A DNA stretch of 64,000 nt from CAWGJC01 sp965276665 (lineage in GTDB: Bacteria > Pseudomonadota > Alphaproteobacteria > Acetobacterales > Acetobacteraceae). The stretch lies in NCBI GenBank assembly GCA_965276665.1, contig OZ255620.1:2480001-2544000 (forward strand). The letters run 5' to 3'. The position numbers and the translations under genes were made by a program. Numbering within the stretch: position 1 is the first letter of the stretch; every line of letters begins with the position of its first letter. Below are positions 53,901 through 61,111 of the stretch, in pieces. The notes beneath the pieces were generated by a model. It was given only the letters and a program-made list of their open reading frames with translations. It was not told the DNA's origin and made no database searches.

Positions 53901-53947
53901 ACAATGCGCTCGCCGGAAGGGCCCCGCTGCGGCCGGACAACGGCTAG
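50909..53947 (+). CDS. Double glycosyltransferase (GT2-GT4 fusion)
   Basis: 1012 residues. A helical TPR-like N-terminus (about 1-130) is followed by a beta-rich region with a GWAWHPGDPGRDPSLTV motif (about 230-250). Then comes a GT2 domain (about 370-600) with VVIPVYRGLADTRACL, ILLNSDTLVPPGWFE (DxD-like NSD) and the ENDFCLRARHLGW motif. A GT4-like domain follows (about 645-1000) with AILVTHADGGGVRRRV, PGGIGPEKGYDVLI and the E-x7-E-like PETWSYTLTQAWRAG. Two active sites in one chain suggest two consecutive sugar transfers, perhaps on the secreted protein or a surface glycan. Confidence 0.88.
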   Translation: MIRPGASAFAPGGKPPHDQLAYFGELARRAWEAGQAAAAAGDTALARRWLMRARRLAPKDNLVAFSLAMVLLAEKDPAAEPLFAGLAREFDRREAWLGLAAIRLGRDAGAAAGAAAQALSRHAPDPALALLLDRVAEASGAAGWCGLEGGGVLVLGALSPRAALEIRADGRKLPIRRPIAAAGAISARFPLPPSWRTAAQIEVRESGRPLLGSPLLPSEITRIEGFVAASPEGGIEGWAWHPGDPGRDPSLTVRGGGGAIAFTAATLLEPRGNVWLSRPRGFRLEAPALARLRAPLAVIGADGRRLLGSPLDPGAERRGAAAVAAAVAALFPADETRRPPGMPRQAAHAAVPAALRGPPAAPRRRSRPCDVVIPVYRGLADTRACLASVLATIPAGTRVIVVDDASPESALARLLDGMAAEGRIQLIRLPRNHGFPAAANAGLRAAARRDAILLNSDTLVPPGWFERLRAAAYAAADIGTVTPLSNDATILSYPGGHGGDQARLVEPAVQLDRLAARANKAELVEIPTAIGFCMYLRRDCLDAVGLLREDVFAQGYGEENDFCLRARHLGWRHMAATGLFVAHRGGASFGAARAQLLERNLAVLERLHPGYGALITAHLAADPLAPARRRMDMLRWARGRRPAGAAILVTHADGGGVRRRVREHCAHLAATGLRPIVLRPDLPPGGGTGSCAVSEGVVEGPSEDRFPNLRFRLPEELPALLRLLGRDRPRHVEIHHLLGHDHAVMQLPRALGVPYDVYLHDYLWFCPRIALVGADRRYCGEPDIRSCEACVADAGSNLEEEITVPALVARSGADLRRARRVIAPSADAATRIRRHFHALRPDILPWEEERGIAPPPMPHLGPRAIAGRRRILVPGGIGPEKGYDVLIACARDAYARDLPLEFVLVGFSSDDDRLLATERVFVTGQYTEAEAEALMRAEAATLAFLPSIWPETWSYTLTQAWRAGLRVLAFDIGAPAERIRRTGWGWLLPLGLPAASINNALAGRAPLRPDNG

Positions 53948-54093
53948 ATCATCTTCACCTTCGGTGCTGCAAGATCGTTCTTGGTTCGAATCGTGCCGTG
54001 CGCGCTTGCACGAACCGCGCAACTCACAGTACGTAACGGCCGCGAGTGCATGAGCACCCGAGCGCGTTTAGTACAGTCACAGAAAGGCCGACG

Positions 54094-55233
54094 ATGCCCG
54101 AAGCCGGCGCCCAGACCGGGGCAAGAACCATCAGCGAGCTGCGTGTCTCCGGCCATCTGATGACCCTGGAAGCGGGGCTGTTCTGCCTGTTGCAGAGCGG
54201 GGGCGCGCAAAGCCACGCGCCCGATCCCAGCGGGCTGCCGGGCGTGCGCATCTCGCTGCCGCCGGGTCCGGCGGGGCGGCCCGACCATGTCAGCCTCTGC
54301 ACCTTCCGCCCCGACGGCTGGCTCGGCGGCGCCGACGCAGCGCTGGTGCGGGTGACCGGGGGGCCGGCGCAGATCCTCGTCACCATCTACCAGCAGGCCG
54401 GCAGCCAGCACGAGGCGCCGCGGCTGCAGCTCGTGCGCCTCGCCGAACCGGCTGCCGCCCAGGCGCCAGGGCAGCAGGCACCAGGGCAGCAGGCACCAGG
54501 GCAGCAGGCACCAGGTCAGCAGGCCTCGGGGCAGCAGGCACCAGGTCAGCAGGCCTCGGGACAGCAGGCGCCGGGTCAGCCGGCGCATGTTCAGCCCCAG
54601 CCCCCGGCCCAGCCTCAAGCGCAGCCGCCGGCCCCGCCGGGACCGGCGGCGGGGGGCCCCGAGGCCGCGATCATCGCTCATGTGCAGCAGCACGGAGACG
54701 TGCGCGTGCCGATCGGCGACTGGATCGGCGATCGGGGCAGCAAGCGCTGGGTCGAAGGCTTCGGCATCGCGCCGCCCGACGACATTCCGGCCGAGGACCT
54801 CGAATACCAGGCGGTGCTCGGCCGCGGCTGGCTCTCCCCCTGGGCGCAGGGCGGCCAGTATTGCGGCAGCCGCGGCATGGCGCTGCCGCTGCTCGGCCTG
54901 CGCGTCCGCCTGCGCGGCGCCACCGCCCAGACCCATGAATGCGCGCTCATCGCGACTTTCGTGGACGGCCAGGAGATCGGGCCGGTCGCCGACGGCGCGC
55001 CGTGCGAGACCGAGGCGCTGGCGCCGCTCGAGGCGTTCCAGATCGCCTTCCGCCCCCGCAGCGCCGCCAAGGCCGCCGCTCCCGCCTCGTCGACCTCCAC
55101 GCGCGCCCAGGCGGCCAAGCCTGCGGCAAAGCCCGCGCCGAAGCCAAGCCCGAGCCGAGCCCGGGCGCCCTCGCGCGAACTCGCCGCCGCCACGGCCGCG
55201 CCGTCCCGGACGAGCAGCCGCAAACGGAAGTGA
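54094..55233 (+). CDS. Protein with PGQQA repeats and a ChW-like domain
   Basis: 379 residues from an ATG at 54094 with AAAGG upstream. An N-terminal beta-type domain (about 5-120) carries ISELRVSGHLMTLEAGLF and SLCTFRPDGWLGGADAALVRV. Eight 5-residue PGQQA/SGQQA repeats follow (about 125-164), then a Pro/Gln linker. The C-terminal domain (about 190-325) has KRWVEGFGIAPPDDI and EYQAVLGRGWLSPWAQGGQY followed by LLGLRVRL. It matches the pattern of clostridial hydrophobic-W (ChW) repeats, which are surface-binding modules; this is my recognition of the pattern, not a search. The tail is Lys/Ala/Arg-rich. No signal peptide is present, so it could be the substrate of the upstream type I exporter. 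Confidence 0.75.
   Translation: MPEAGAQTGARTISELRVSGHLMTLEAGLFCLLQSGGAQSHAPDPSGLPGVRISLPPGPAGRPDHVSLCTFRPDGWLGGADAALVRVTGGPAQILVTIYQQAGSQHEAPRLQLVRLAEPAAAQAPGQQAPGQQAPGQQAPGQQASGQQAPGQQASGQQAPGQPAHVQPQPPAQPQAQPPAPPGPAAGGPEAAIIAHVQQHGDVRVPIGDWIGDRGSKRWVEGFGIAPPDDIPAEDLEYQAVLGRGWLSPWAQGGQYCGSRGMALPLLGLRVRLRGATAQTHECALIATFVDGQEIGPVADGAPCETEALAPLEAFQIAFRPRSAAKAAAPASSTSTRAQAAKPAAKPAPKPSPSRARAPSRELAAATAAPSRTSSRKRK
54466..54585 (+). repeat. Eight 15 bp in-frame tandem repeats
   Basis: Eight consecutive 15-base units encode PGQQA or SGQQA. Several neighbouring units are identical in DNA, so slippage can change the copy number without shifting the frame. Confidence 0.9.
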
Positions 55234-55276
55234 CCCCGGCCGGCACCACCCGAGCCGACGACCCGGCCGCCTCAGG

Positions 55277-56497
55277 GTGAACTACCTCTTCATCCACCAG
55301 AATTTTCCGGCGCAATACCTGCACTTCATCCGCCACCTGGTGAAGCGAGGCACGGATCAGCTCGTCTTCATCAGCCTGTCGAACGACAACTCCATCCCCG
55401 GCGTGCGCCGCGCCATCTACCAGATGCCGCGGCCACCCGCCTCCGACACCTTCATCGACGCGCAGGAATTCGAGTCGATGTCGATGCGCGCCGCCGCCGT
55501 CGCGCAAACCGCGCGCCAGGTGAGGCAGCTCGGCTTCACCCCCGACATCATCATCGGCCACCATGGCTGGGGCGAGCTGCTCAACATGCAGGACGTGTTC
55601 CCGAACACGCCGCTGCTCGGCTACCACGAATTCTACTACCACACCGACGGCGTGGACGTGAATTTCGACCCCGAATTCCCGATGGACATCTCCTTCCACC
55701 CGCGCATCCGGGCGAAGAACGCCGTCAACCTGCTCGCGCTGACCAATCCCGGCCACGGCCAGACACCCACCGAGTGGCAGCTCTCCACCTACCCGGACTG
55801 GGCGCGGCCGAACATCACCCTGCTGCGCGAAGGCGTCGACACCGAGCTCGCCAAACCGGACGCCGCCGCCCGCCGCAGCATGCTCAAGCTCGGCGATTTC
55901 GAGGTCAGGCCGAAAGACAAGCTGATCACCTACGTCGCCCGCGACCTCGAACCCTATCGCGGCTTCCACGTGGTGATGCGCGCCCTGGTGCCGATGCTCG
56001 CCGCCCGGCCCGACCTGCGCGCCGTGCTCGTCGGCGGCGACGGCGTCAGCTACGGGGCGAAACTCGTCGGCACCACCTGGCGCGAATACATGCTCCGCGA
56101 GCTCGGCAGCGGCATCGACCAGGCCCGCATCCACTTCCCCGGCCGCATCGACTACACAACCTACCTGCGCCTGCTGAAACGCTCAGACGCGCATATCTAC
56201 ATGACCTACCCGTTCGTCGCGTCCTGGTCGCTGCGCGAGGCGCTCAGCAGCGGATGCCTGGTCATCGGCGGCGATACCGACCCCGTGCTGGAATTCGTCA
56301 AGAACGGCGAAAACGGGCTGATCACCCCAACCCTGAACCCCGCCGCCATCGCCCAAACCACCCTCACCAGCCTCGAATCCCCGGCAAAAACCAAACACCT
56401 CCGCCAAACCGCCCGCCACTACGCCGAAACCAACCTCCGCCTCCCCGACTACATCCAACGCTTCGAAGCGCTGGTGGCGGCGGTTCTAAGAAAGTAA
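55277..56497 (+). CDS. Glycosyltransferase family 4
   Basis: 406 residues. The start is a GTG at 55277 giving MNYLFIHQNFPAQYLHFIRH, a typical N-terminus for this GT4 subgroup. Motifs are IIIGHHGWGELLNMQDVFP (acceptor side) and the donor side FVASWSLREALSSGCLVIGGDTDPV with a conserved glutamate in LREAL. The open frame further upstream overlaps the ChW gene in another frame and is not coding. It lies 43 bases after the ChW-like gene and is the last gene of the plus-strand cluster. It ends two bases before a family-1 repeat. Confidence 0.92.
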   Translation: MNYLFIHQNFPAQYLHFIRHLVKRGTDQLVFISLSNDNSIPGVRRAIYQMPRPPASDTFIDAQEFESMSMRAAAVAQTARQVRQLGFTPDIIIGHHGWGELLNMQDVFPNTPLLGYHEFYYHTDGVDVNFDPEFPMDISFHPRIRAKNAVNLLALTNPGHGQTPTEWQLSTYPDWARPNITLLREGVDTELAKPDAAARRSMLKLGDFEVRPKDKLITYVARDLEPYRGFHVVMRALVPMLAARPDLRAVLVGGDGVSYGAKLVGTTWREYMLRELGSGIDQARIHFPGRIDYTTYLRLLKRSDAHIYMTYPFVASWSLREALSSGCLVIGGDTDPVLEFVKNGENGLITPTLNPAAIAQTTLTSLESPAKTKHLRQTARHYAETNLRLPDYIQRFEALVAAVLRK

Positions 56498-56688
56498 GGT
56501 CAGGGGGCTCTGCCCCCTGGACCCCCGCCAAAGGCCGAGCCTTTGGAATCCATTACGGTTGTTTGCGAAAAGGGTGGGCAACGAGGTGCCGGAAACACCG
56601 TGTCGCCCACCCTTTTCGCAAACAACCATAGTCGGGTTCTAAGGGCTCCGCCCTTAGCGGGGTCCAGGGGCAGAGCCCCTGGCCTTCC
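56496..56688. repeat. Inverted pair of GC hairpin repeats (family 1, locus E) with nested hairpin
   Basis: Left unit 56496-56549 and right unit 56633-56688. Between them a second, unrelated 23 bp perfect inverted repeat (56557-56579 and 56605-56627; arm starts GGTTGTTTGCGAAAAGGG) forms its own hairpin. The left unit begins inside the stop codon of the plus-strand glycosyltransferase, and the right unit ends next to the stop of the convergent small gene. Confidence 0.9.
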
Positions 56689-56937
56689 TTACTTCGAAGT
56701 GCTGCTACCGGAGCCGCTCGGGGGTGTGGATTTGTTGGCGGCGGCGGTGGCGGCTTGTTTGTTGGCTTCGTGGTGGCCGACGGCGCAGCCTGCGGCGGCG
56801 CCGAGGACGCCGTGGTGGCCCGCCACGTGGCCGGCGACGCCGCCCACGGCGGCGCCGGAGACGCAGCCGGCGGCGAGCGCCGGGTTGGCGGCGAGCAGCG
56901 GCAGGGCGAGGATGGGGAGGGCGAGCAGGCTGCGCAT
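56689..56937 (-). CDS. Small exported glycine-zipper-like protein
   Basis: 82 residues. A clear signal peptide (MRSLLALPILALPLLAANPA, cleavage near ALAA) precedes a glycine/alanine/histidine-rich segment VGGVAGHVAGHHGVLGAAAG with GxxxG spacing typical of glycine-zipper membrane helices. The end is Ser/Lys-rich (STPPSGSGSSTSK). It is probably a periplasmic or membrane-inserting small protein; the function is unknown. The start at 56937 was chosen because it begins the signal peptide. Confidence 0.7.
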   Translation of the reverse strand: MRSLLALPILALPLLAANPALAAGCVSGAAVGGVAGHVAGHHGVLGAAAGCAVGHHEANKQAATAAANKSTPPSGSGSSTSK

Positions 56938-56990
56938 CGTTGAGGTCCTTTCGTGTTCGGACGACGTAACGCGCGGCGCGCGGTTTGGCT

Positions 56991-58250
56991 TCATGCTTTG
57001 GCGAGGGCGGGTTGCTGGGTTTTGGCGCCGATGAAGCTGACCATGAGCGAGGCGACGAGGCAGAGCGCGCCGGAGGCCATGAAGGCGGAGAGATAGTCGC
57101 CGCTTTCGACGCGGAGGAAGCCGGCGCCCCAGGCGGCGGTTGCGGCGCCGAGCTGGTGGGCGGAGGCGATCCAGCCGAACATCACGGCGGTGTTCTCCTC
57201 GCCGAAGCTTTTGGCGGCGAGGCGGACGGTGGGTGGCACGGTGGCGACCCAGTCGAGCCCGTAGAACACCGCGAAGGCGGACAGGCCCCAGAAACTCCAG
57301 TGGAAGGCGAAGGGGAGGAACAGCAGGGAGAGGCCGCGCAGCCCGTAGTACCAGGCGAGCAGGGCGCGGTTGTCGACCCGGTCGGAGAGCCAGCCCGAGG
57401 CGGTGGTGCCGAACAGGTCGAGGACGCCCATGCAGGCGAGCAGCCCGGCGGCGGTGACTTCCGGGATGCCGTGATCGACGCAGGCCGGGATGAGGTGGGT
57501 GCCGATCAGCCCGTTGGTCGACGCGCCGCAGATGAAGAAACTGCCGCCGAGCAGCCAGAAATCGCGGTTGCCGAGCCCGGTGCGGAGGGCTGCGAAGGCG
57601 CGGAGGATCGGGTTCACGCCGGGCGGCGGCGGCGGCTCGACCGTGGCGCCCCCGAAGGGCGGCAGGCCGAGATCGGCCGGCCGGTCGCGCATCAAGAGCA
57701 GCACGGGAAGGGTGAGCGCGAGGGCGACGATGGCCAGCGCGATCGAGACCGCGCGCCAGCCCTCATGGGTGGCGAGCATCGCGAGGTTGGGGAGGAAGAC
57801 GAGCTGCCCGGTGGCGGTGCTGGCGGTGAGCGCGCCCATGACGAGGCCGCGCCGTTCCTTGAACCAGCGGCCGGCGACGGTGGCGCCGAGCACGAGGGCG
57901 ATGACGCCGGTGCCGCTGCCGACGACCACCCCCCAGAGCATCACCAGCTCCCAGGGGGTGCGCATCGCGGTGGTGCCGAGCATGGCGGCGCCGATCAGCG
58001 CCAGCGAGGCGGCGACGCAGATGCGCATGCCGAAGCGTTCGATCAGCGCCGCGGCGAACGGTCCGGCGAGGCCGTAGAGCGCGATGTTGACGGCGATGGC
58101 GAAGCTGATGGTGGCGCGCGACCAGCCGAATTCGCTCTGCAGCGGGATGATCATCACGCTCGGGCTGGAGCGCAGCCCGGCGGCGACCAGCAGCACGACG
58201 AAGGTGATGCCAGCCATGATCCAGGCGTAGTGCAGCCGGGCCGGTCGCAT
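56991..58250 (-). CDS. MFS transporter (monocarboxylate/oxalate-formate antiporter-like)
   Basis: 419 residues, 12 predicted helices. The start MRPARLHYAWIMAGITFVVLL at 58250 begins the first helix. The helix 2-3 loop has GPFAAALIERFGMR and the helix 8-9 loop GWLSDRVDNRALLAW, the two MFS signature loops. The internal GRWFKERRGLVMGALTAS motif is common in the monocarboxylate-type subgroup. The substrate is not known. It lies 53 bases upstream of the glycine-zipper-like gene on the same strand. Confidence 0.9.
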   Translation of the reverse strand: MRPARLHYAWIMAGITFVVLLVAAGLRSSPSVMIIPLQSEFGWSRATISFAIAVNIALYGLAGPFAAALIERFGMRICVAASLALIGAAMLGTTAMRTPWELVMLWGVVVGSGTGVIALVLGATVAGRWFKERRGLVMGALTASTATGQLVFLPNLAMLATHEGWRAVSIALAIVALALTLPVLLLMRDRPADLGLPPFGGATVEPPPPPGVNPILRAFAALRTGLGNRDFWLLGGSFFICGASTNGLIGTHLIPACVDHGIPEVTAAGLLACMGVLDLFGTTASGWLSDRVDNRALLAWYYGLRGLSLLFLPFAFHWSFWGLSAFAVFYGLDWVATVPPTVRLAAKSFGEENTAVMFGWIASAHQLGAATAAWGAGFLRVESGDYLSAFMASGALCLVASLMVSFIGAKTQQPALAKA

Positions 58251-58415
58251 CGCGCGCTCCAGGACATGCGAGAAACGTGTATGTGCCAGTAATAGGGAGT
58301 CTGTGCGGCAAGTCCAAGGCTTACCCCACGGCAAAGATCATCGACAGCGCGGCTGGCTGTGGGCAGAATCGACAATGCGAATCGAGGACGGACCGGCCGC
58401 GGGCATGAGGCGGGA

Positions 58416-59066
58416 ATGAGCAGGAAACACGCCGACCCGGCCGCCGGGCTGCGCGCCGCGACGGCGGGCCGCAGCTATGGCTGCGTCCTGGCCGACCCCC
58501 CCTGGCAATTCGTCAACCGCACCGGGAAGATGGCGCCCGAGCATCGGCGGCTGAGCCGGTACGGCACGATGGGGCTGGCGGAGATCGCGGCTTTGCCGGT
58601 GGCGGAGATCGCGGCGCCGGTCGCCCATCTCTATCTCTGGGTGCCGAATGCGCTGCTGCCCGAGGGCCTGTCGGTGATGCAGGCCTGGGGGTTCCGCTAC
58701 AAATCCAACATCGTCTGGCACAAGCTGCGCAAGGATGGCGGCAGCGACGGGCGGGGCGTGGGGTTCTACTTCCGCAACGTGACCGAGCTGCTGCTGTTCG
58801 GGGTGCGCGGCAAGAACGCGCGCACCTTGCAGCCGGGGCGGACGCAGGTGAACTACCTCGGCACCCGCAAGCGCGAGCATTCCCGCAAGCCGGACGAGCA
58901 GTACGCAGTGATCGAGGCGTGCAGCCCGGGCCCGCGGATCGAGCTGTTCGCGCGCGGCACGCGGCCCGGCTGGACGGTCTGGGGCAACCAGGCGGATGCC
59001 GGCTACGCGCCGTCCTGGGACACGTATTCCTACAATTCGGGCGTCACCCGCGCGGCGGCCGGGTGA
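58416..59066 (+). CDS. MT-A70-family adenine methyltransferase
   Basis: 216 residues. Catalytic DPPW at 27-30 (VLADPPWQF). LYLWVPNALLPEGLSVMQAWGF and SNIVWHKLRK are the usual MT-A70 segments. The N-terminal YGCVLADPPW and C-terminal WTVWGNQ mark the nucleotide-binding fold. Members of this class methylate N6 of adenine in DNA or RNA. A BglII/BstYI-family endonuclease lies 1.2 kb downstream on the other strand, so a DNA-protecting role is likely but inferred. An in-frame GTG at 58359 would add 19 residues without homology. Its last 23 bases overlap the convergent GNAT gene. Confidence 0.9.
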   Translation: MSRKHADPAAGLRAATAGRSYGCVLADPPWQFVNRTGKMAPEHRRLSRYGTMGLAEIAALPVAEIAAPVAHLYLWVPNALLPEGLSVMQAWGFRYKSNIVWHKLRKDGGSDGRGVGFYFRNVTELLLFGVRGKNARTLQPGRTQVNYLGTRKREHSRKPDEQYAVIEACSPGPRIELFARGTRPGWTVWGNQADAGYAPSWDTYSYNSGVTRAAAG

Positions 59067-59517
59067 GCGGCTTGCGCATGTGGACGATGATGCCGGTTTC
59101 CACGTTTTCCTCATGGGTGATCGCGTAGCCGAGCGCGCGATAGAGCCGGATGTTCCGGGCGAACAGCTTGTTGGTGTAGAGCCGGGTTTCGGGGAGTCCG
59201 GCCGCGGCGGCGAGGCGCTCGGCATGGTCGAGCAGCGTTCTTCCGTGTCCCTGGCCCTGGCATTCCGGCCGCACCGCGACGCTCACGATCAGCAGGTGCC
59301 CGGGGAGCAGATGGTCGGGCTTGGCGGCGGTTTCGATCAGCGCGACCGGGTCGGACTCGGGGCAGAGCAGGTCGATGCGGTGGTCGCGGAGCGCGCGATC
59401 GTAATCCGCCGCCATCGGACGCGGCTTGCGGCCGATCACCCCGATCCAGGGGGCATAGGCGGCCTCGGTGATCGCGCGGATCGCCGGCAGGTCGGACGCC
59501 TCGGCGCGCCGGATCAT
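59044..59517 (-). CDS. GNAT-family N-acetyltransferase
   Basis: 157 residues. IRRAEASDLPAIRAITEAAY is the family N-terminus. VAVRPECQGQGHGRTLLDHA (about 88-107) is the acetyl-CoA site and LYTNKLFARNIRLYRALGYA the C-terminal patch. The substrate is unknown. Its start overlaps the upstream SnoaL-like gene by 4 bases, and its end overlaps the convergent MT-A70 gene by 23 bases. Confidence 0.9.
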   Translation of the reverse strand: MIRRAEASDLPAIRAITEAAYAPWIGVIGRKPRPMAADYDRALRDHRIDLLCPESDPVALIETAAKPDHLLPGHLLIVSVAVRPECQGQGHGRTLLDHAERLAAAAGLPETRLYTNKLFARNIRLYRALGYAITHEENVETGIIVHMRKPLTRPPRG

Positions 59518-59924
59518 GGCTTGGGCATCATGGTTTGGGCATCACGGCTTGGGGCACCGGGGCGCGGCGGCCCGAGGCGGAACCAGGCTTCGGCGATCAG
59601 CCCGTCCTCGACGCGGTAGATCGCCACCGCGTCCACCTCGCCGATGCCGTCCGGGAAATCCCGGGTGACGATTTCCTGGTCGATGACGAGGCCGGCGGCG
59701 GCGATGCGCCGGACCAGCCGGCCGTGCAGATGCGGCTCGCGGAACCGCTCGACATGGCGGGCGCGGATCGCCGCATGCCTCTCGGCGAGCAGGCGGGCGG
59801 GGAATTCGCAATACCGGGCGGTCGCCGCCCAGCACGCCATGAAGGCGTCGATGTCGCGCGCATTGTAGGCGTCGAGCTGGCGTTGCACGGGCGTTGTGTC
59901 GTCGGCGTCGGTGGCGGCGTCCAT
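59514..59924 (-). CDS. SnoaL/NTF2-like fold protein
   Basis: 136 residues forming the small alpha-beta barrel. RQLDAYNARDIDAFMACWA is the typical first helix and FPDGIGEVDAVAIYRVEDGLIAEAWF the terminal strands. Such proteins can be isomerases, hydrolases or ligand binders; no catalytic residues are diagnostic here. It is coupled to the GNAT gene by a 4-base overlap. The start at 59924 has GGAG about 9 bases upstream. Confidence 0.87.
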   Translation of the reverse strand: MDAATDADDTTPVQRQLDAYNARDIDAFMACWAATARYCEFPARLLAERHAAIRARHVERFREPHLHGRLVRRIAAAGLVIDQEIVTRDFPDGIGEVDAVAIYRVEDGLIAEAWFRLGPPRPGAPSRDAQTMMPKP

Positions 59925-59946
59925 GGGGTGAATCTCCGGACAAAGA

Positions 59947-59976
59947 AACCCCCCACGAGGGGTCTCGCGGGGGGTT
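59947..59976 (-). terminator. Intrinsic terminator-like hairpin upstream of the SnoaL gene
   Basis: A 13 bp stem with one mismatch (AACCCCCC-x-CGAG with CTCG-x-GGGGGGTT) and loop GGGT. On the minus strand it is followed by TTTCTTTG. It would end transcription arriving from the endonuclease gene before the SnoaL-GNAT pair. The remaining stretch up to 60149 shows nothing recognisable. Confidence 0.6.
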
Positions 59977-60149
59977 CGTTCGCTGGTTCCGTCGGGGTGA
60001 CGCGGATCAGCCTGTCGGGCGGCTCCGTGTCGCGCCGGCAGGCAGCATCGCCCCGCCGCTCTTGCGGCGTCGGCGTCGGCTGGAAACGGCGTGGCGCGTG
60101 GTCATGCGGGCGGGATCGTTGGCCATCGCGGGCCGCCGGTCAAGCGGCG

Positions 60150-60257
60150 CTAGAGCCTGTGCCGTTCGCATGCGCTCACGGCACAGGCTCTGGCTCTCAA
60201 TTTTGGCGAGCATCTTTATCCGCTCGAACGATTCCGTTCGAACGGATGATGCTCTAG
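60150..60257. repeat. 108 bp CTAG-bounded repeat (family 2, copy 2)
   Basis: Full-length match to copy 1 at 35105-35212 with about five substitutions. Its terminal CTAG (60254-60257) provides the TAG stop codon of the endonuclease gene. Internal dyads AGAGCCTGT/ACAGGCTCT and CGTTCGAACG are preserved. Confidence 0.9.
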
Positions 60258-60949
60258 AGCGGGAAACTGCCTTGCGCGCCGCCTTGGGGCGGCTCCTCCT
60301 CGTCCGGGTCGATCGGCTTGCTGGCCGCGAGCGCGCGGGTGGTCTCCGCATCCGGCTCGCCGTCATCGACATAGAGCGCGGGCGTGATCGCGAAGGTCAG
60401 CACCGGGCAGCCGCCGCCGCCGCCGCCATCGAGGCGCGGCCAGAGCTTGGTGTGATGCGTGGTGGACGCGCCGTAGGAGGCGCCCTTGCCCAGCCGGTTG
60501 AACAGCAATTGCAGCTCGGTCGCCCGGGTGATGATCACGCCCACATCGATCGCGCGCAGGTCGAACAGCAGGCGGAAATTGCTGAGGTCGCGATCGAAGA
60601 ACGGGTCCTTGTTGTTCCACTCAACCTCGAGCGCGACGCGGCCCTTGAAGCAGTCGACGGCATGCGTGGGACTCGCGGCTGCTATTCCGTCGACGACGAT
60701 CTCCGTGGCGAAATCCTTCTCGACCCAGCCGCGGCGGTAGAATGCGCCGTCGATCTGCCGGGAGATCGGCGAGCGGTTCTTGCCGGCCGCCTCCACTTCC
60801 GAGCGGCGCAGGCGGAAATCGCGCAGGACCTCGATGATATCGGCCCACTCCACGGCGCAGGCGGTGGCAAGCACGCCGGTCGCGTTGCGCCACTCCTTGA
60901 CATGATAGGCGGCCCGCAGATCCGGGGGGATCAAGTATTCCGTTGCCAT
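60254..60949 (-). CDS. BglII/BstYI-family restriction endonuclease
   Basis: 231 residues. The PD-(D/E)xK-type core reads Asp99 (HAVDCFKG), then Glu108 and Glu110 (ALEVEWNNKDPFFDRDL). The D-x8-E-x-E spacing equals that of BglII (Asp84, Glu93, Gln95 as I recall them), with Glu in place of the last Gln. The NNKDPFFDRDLSNFRLL segment is characteristic of the family. It probably cuts a GATC-containing site. An MT-A70 methyltransferase lies nearby at 58416-59066. The C-terminus is acidic and proline-rich, ends GSFPL, and stops inside a family-2 repeat, so its natural end may have been changed. Confidence 0.87.
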   Translation of the reverse strand: MATEYLIPPDLRAAYHVKEWRNATGVLATACAVEWADIIEVLRDFRLRRSEVEAAGKNRSPISRQIDGAFYRRGWVEKDFATEIVVDGIAAASPTHAVDCFKGRVALEVEWNNKDPFFDRDLSNFRLLFDLRAIDVGVIITRATELQLLFNRLGKGASYGASTTHHTKLWPRLDGGGGGGCPVLTFAITPALYVDDGEPDAETTRALAASKPIDPDEEEPPQGGAQGSFPL

Positions 60950-60974
60950 GACGTCATTACGGTCCTGTCATTCG

Positions 60975-61003
60975 TTGCGATCACCTTGTTGCACAAATAC
61001 CAT
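60975..61003 (+). promoter_or_regulatory. Candidate sigma-70 promoter of the porin gene
   Basis: TTGCGA (60975-60980) and TACCAT (60998-61003) with a 17-base spacer, four of six matches each. It is flanked by the inverted heptamers CTGTCAT (60966-60972) and ATGACAG (61002-61008). The porin start is 109 bases downstream. Confidence 0.35.
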
Positions 61004-61111
61004 GACAGTCCGACTTCATCCGGACGGTCTTGCAACACCCCCCTCATCCGACATTCATTACCAATCACGGATGCCCAACGACATCCGGGCTTTCGAGGGG
61101 GACTTACCGCA

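Noticed and set aside
54466..54585. 15 bp tandem array considered as a replication iteron set
   Set aside because: It is in frame within a protein gene, codes for PGQQA/SGQQA, and no origin or replication gene is near.
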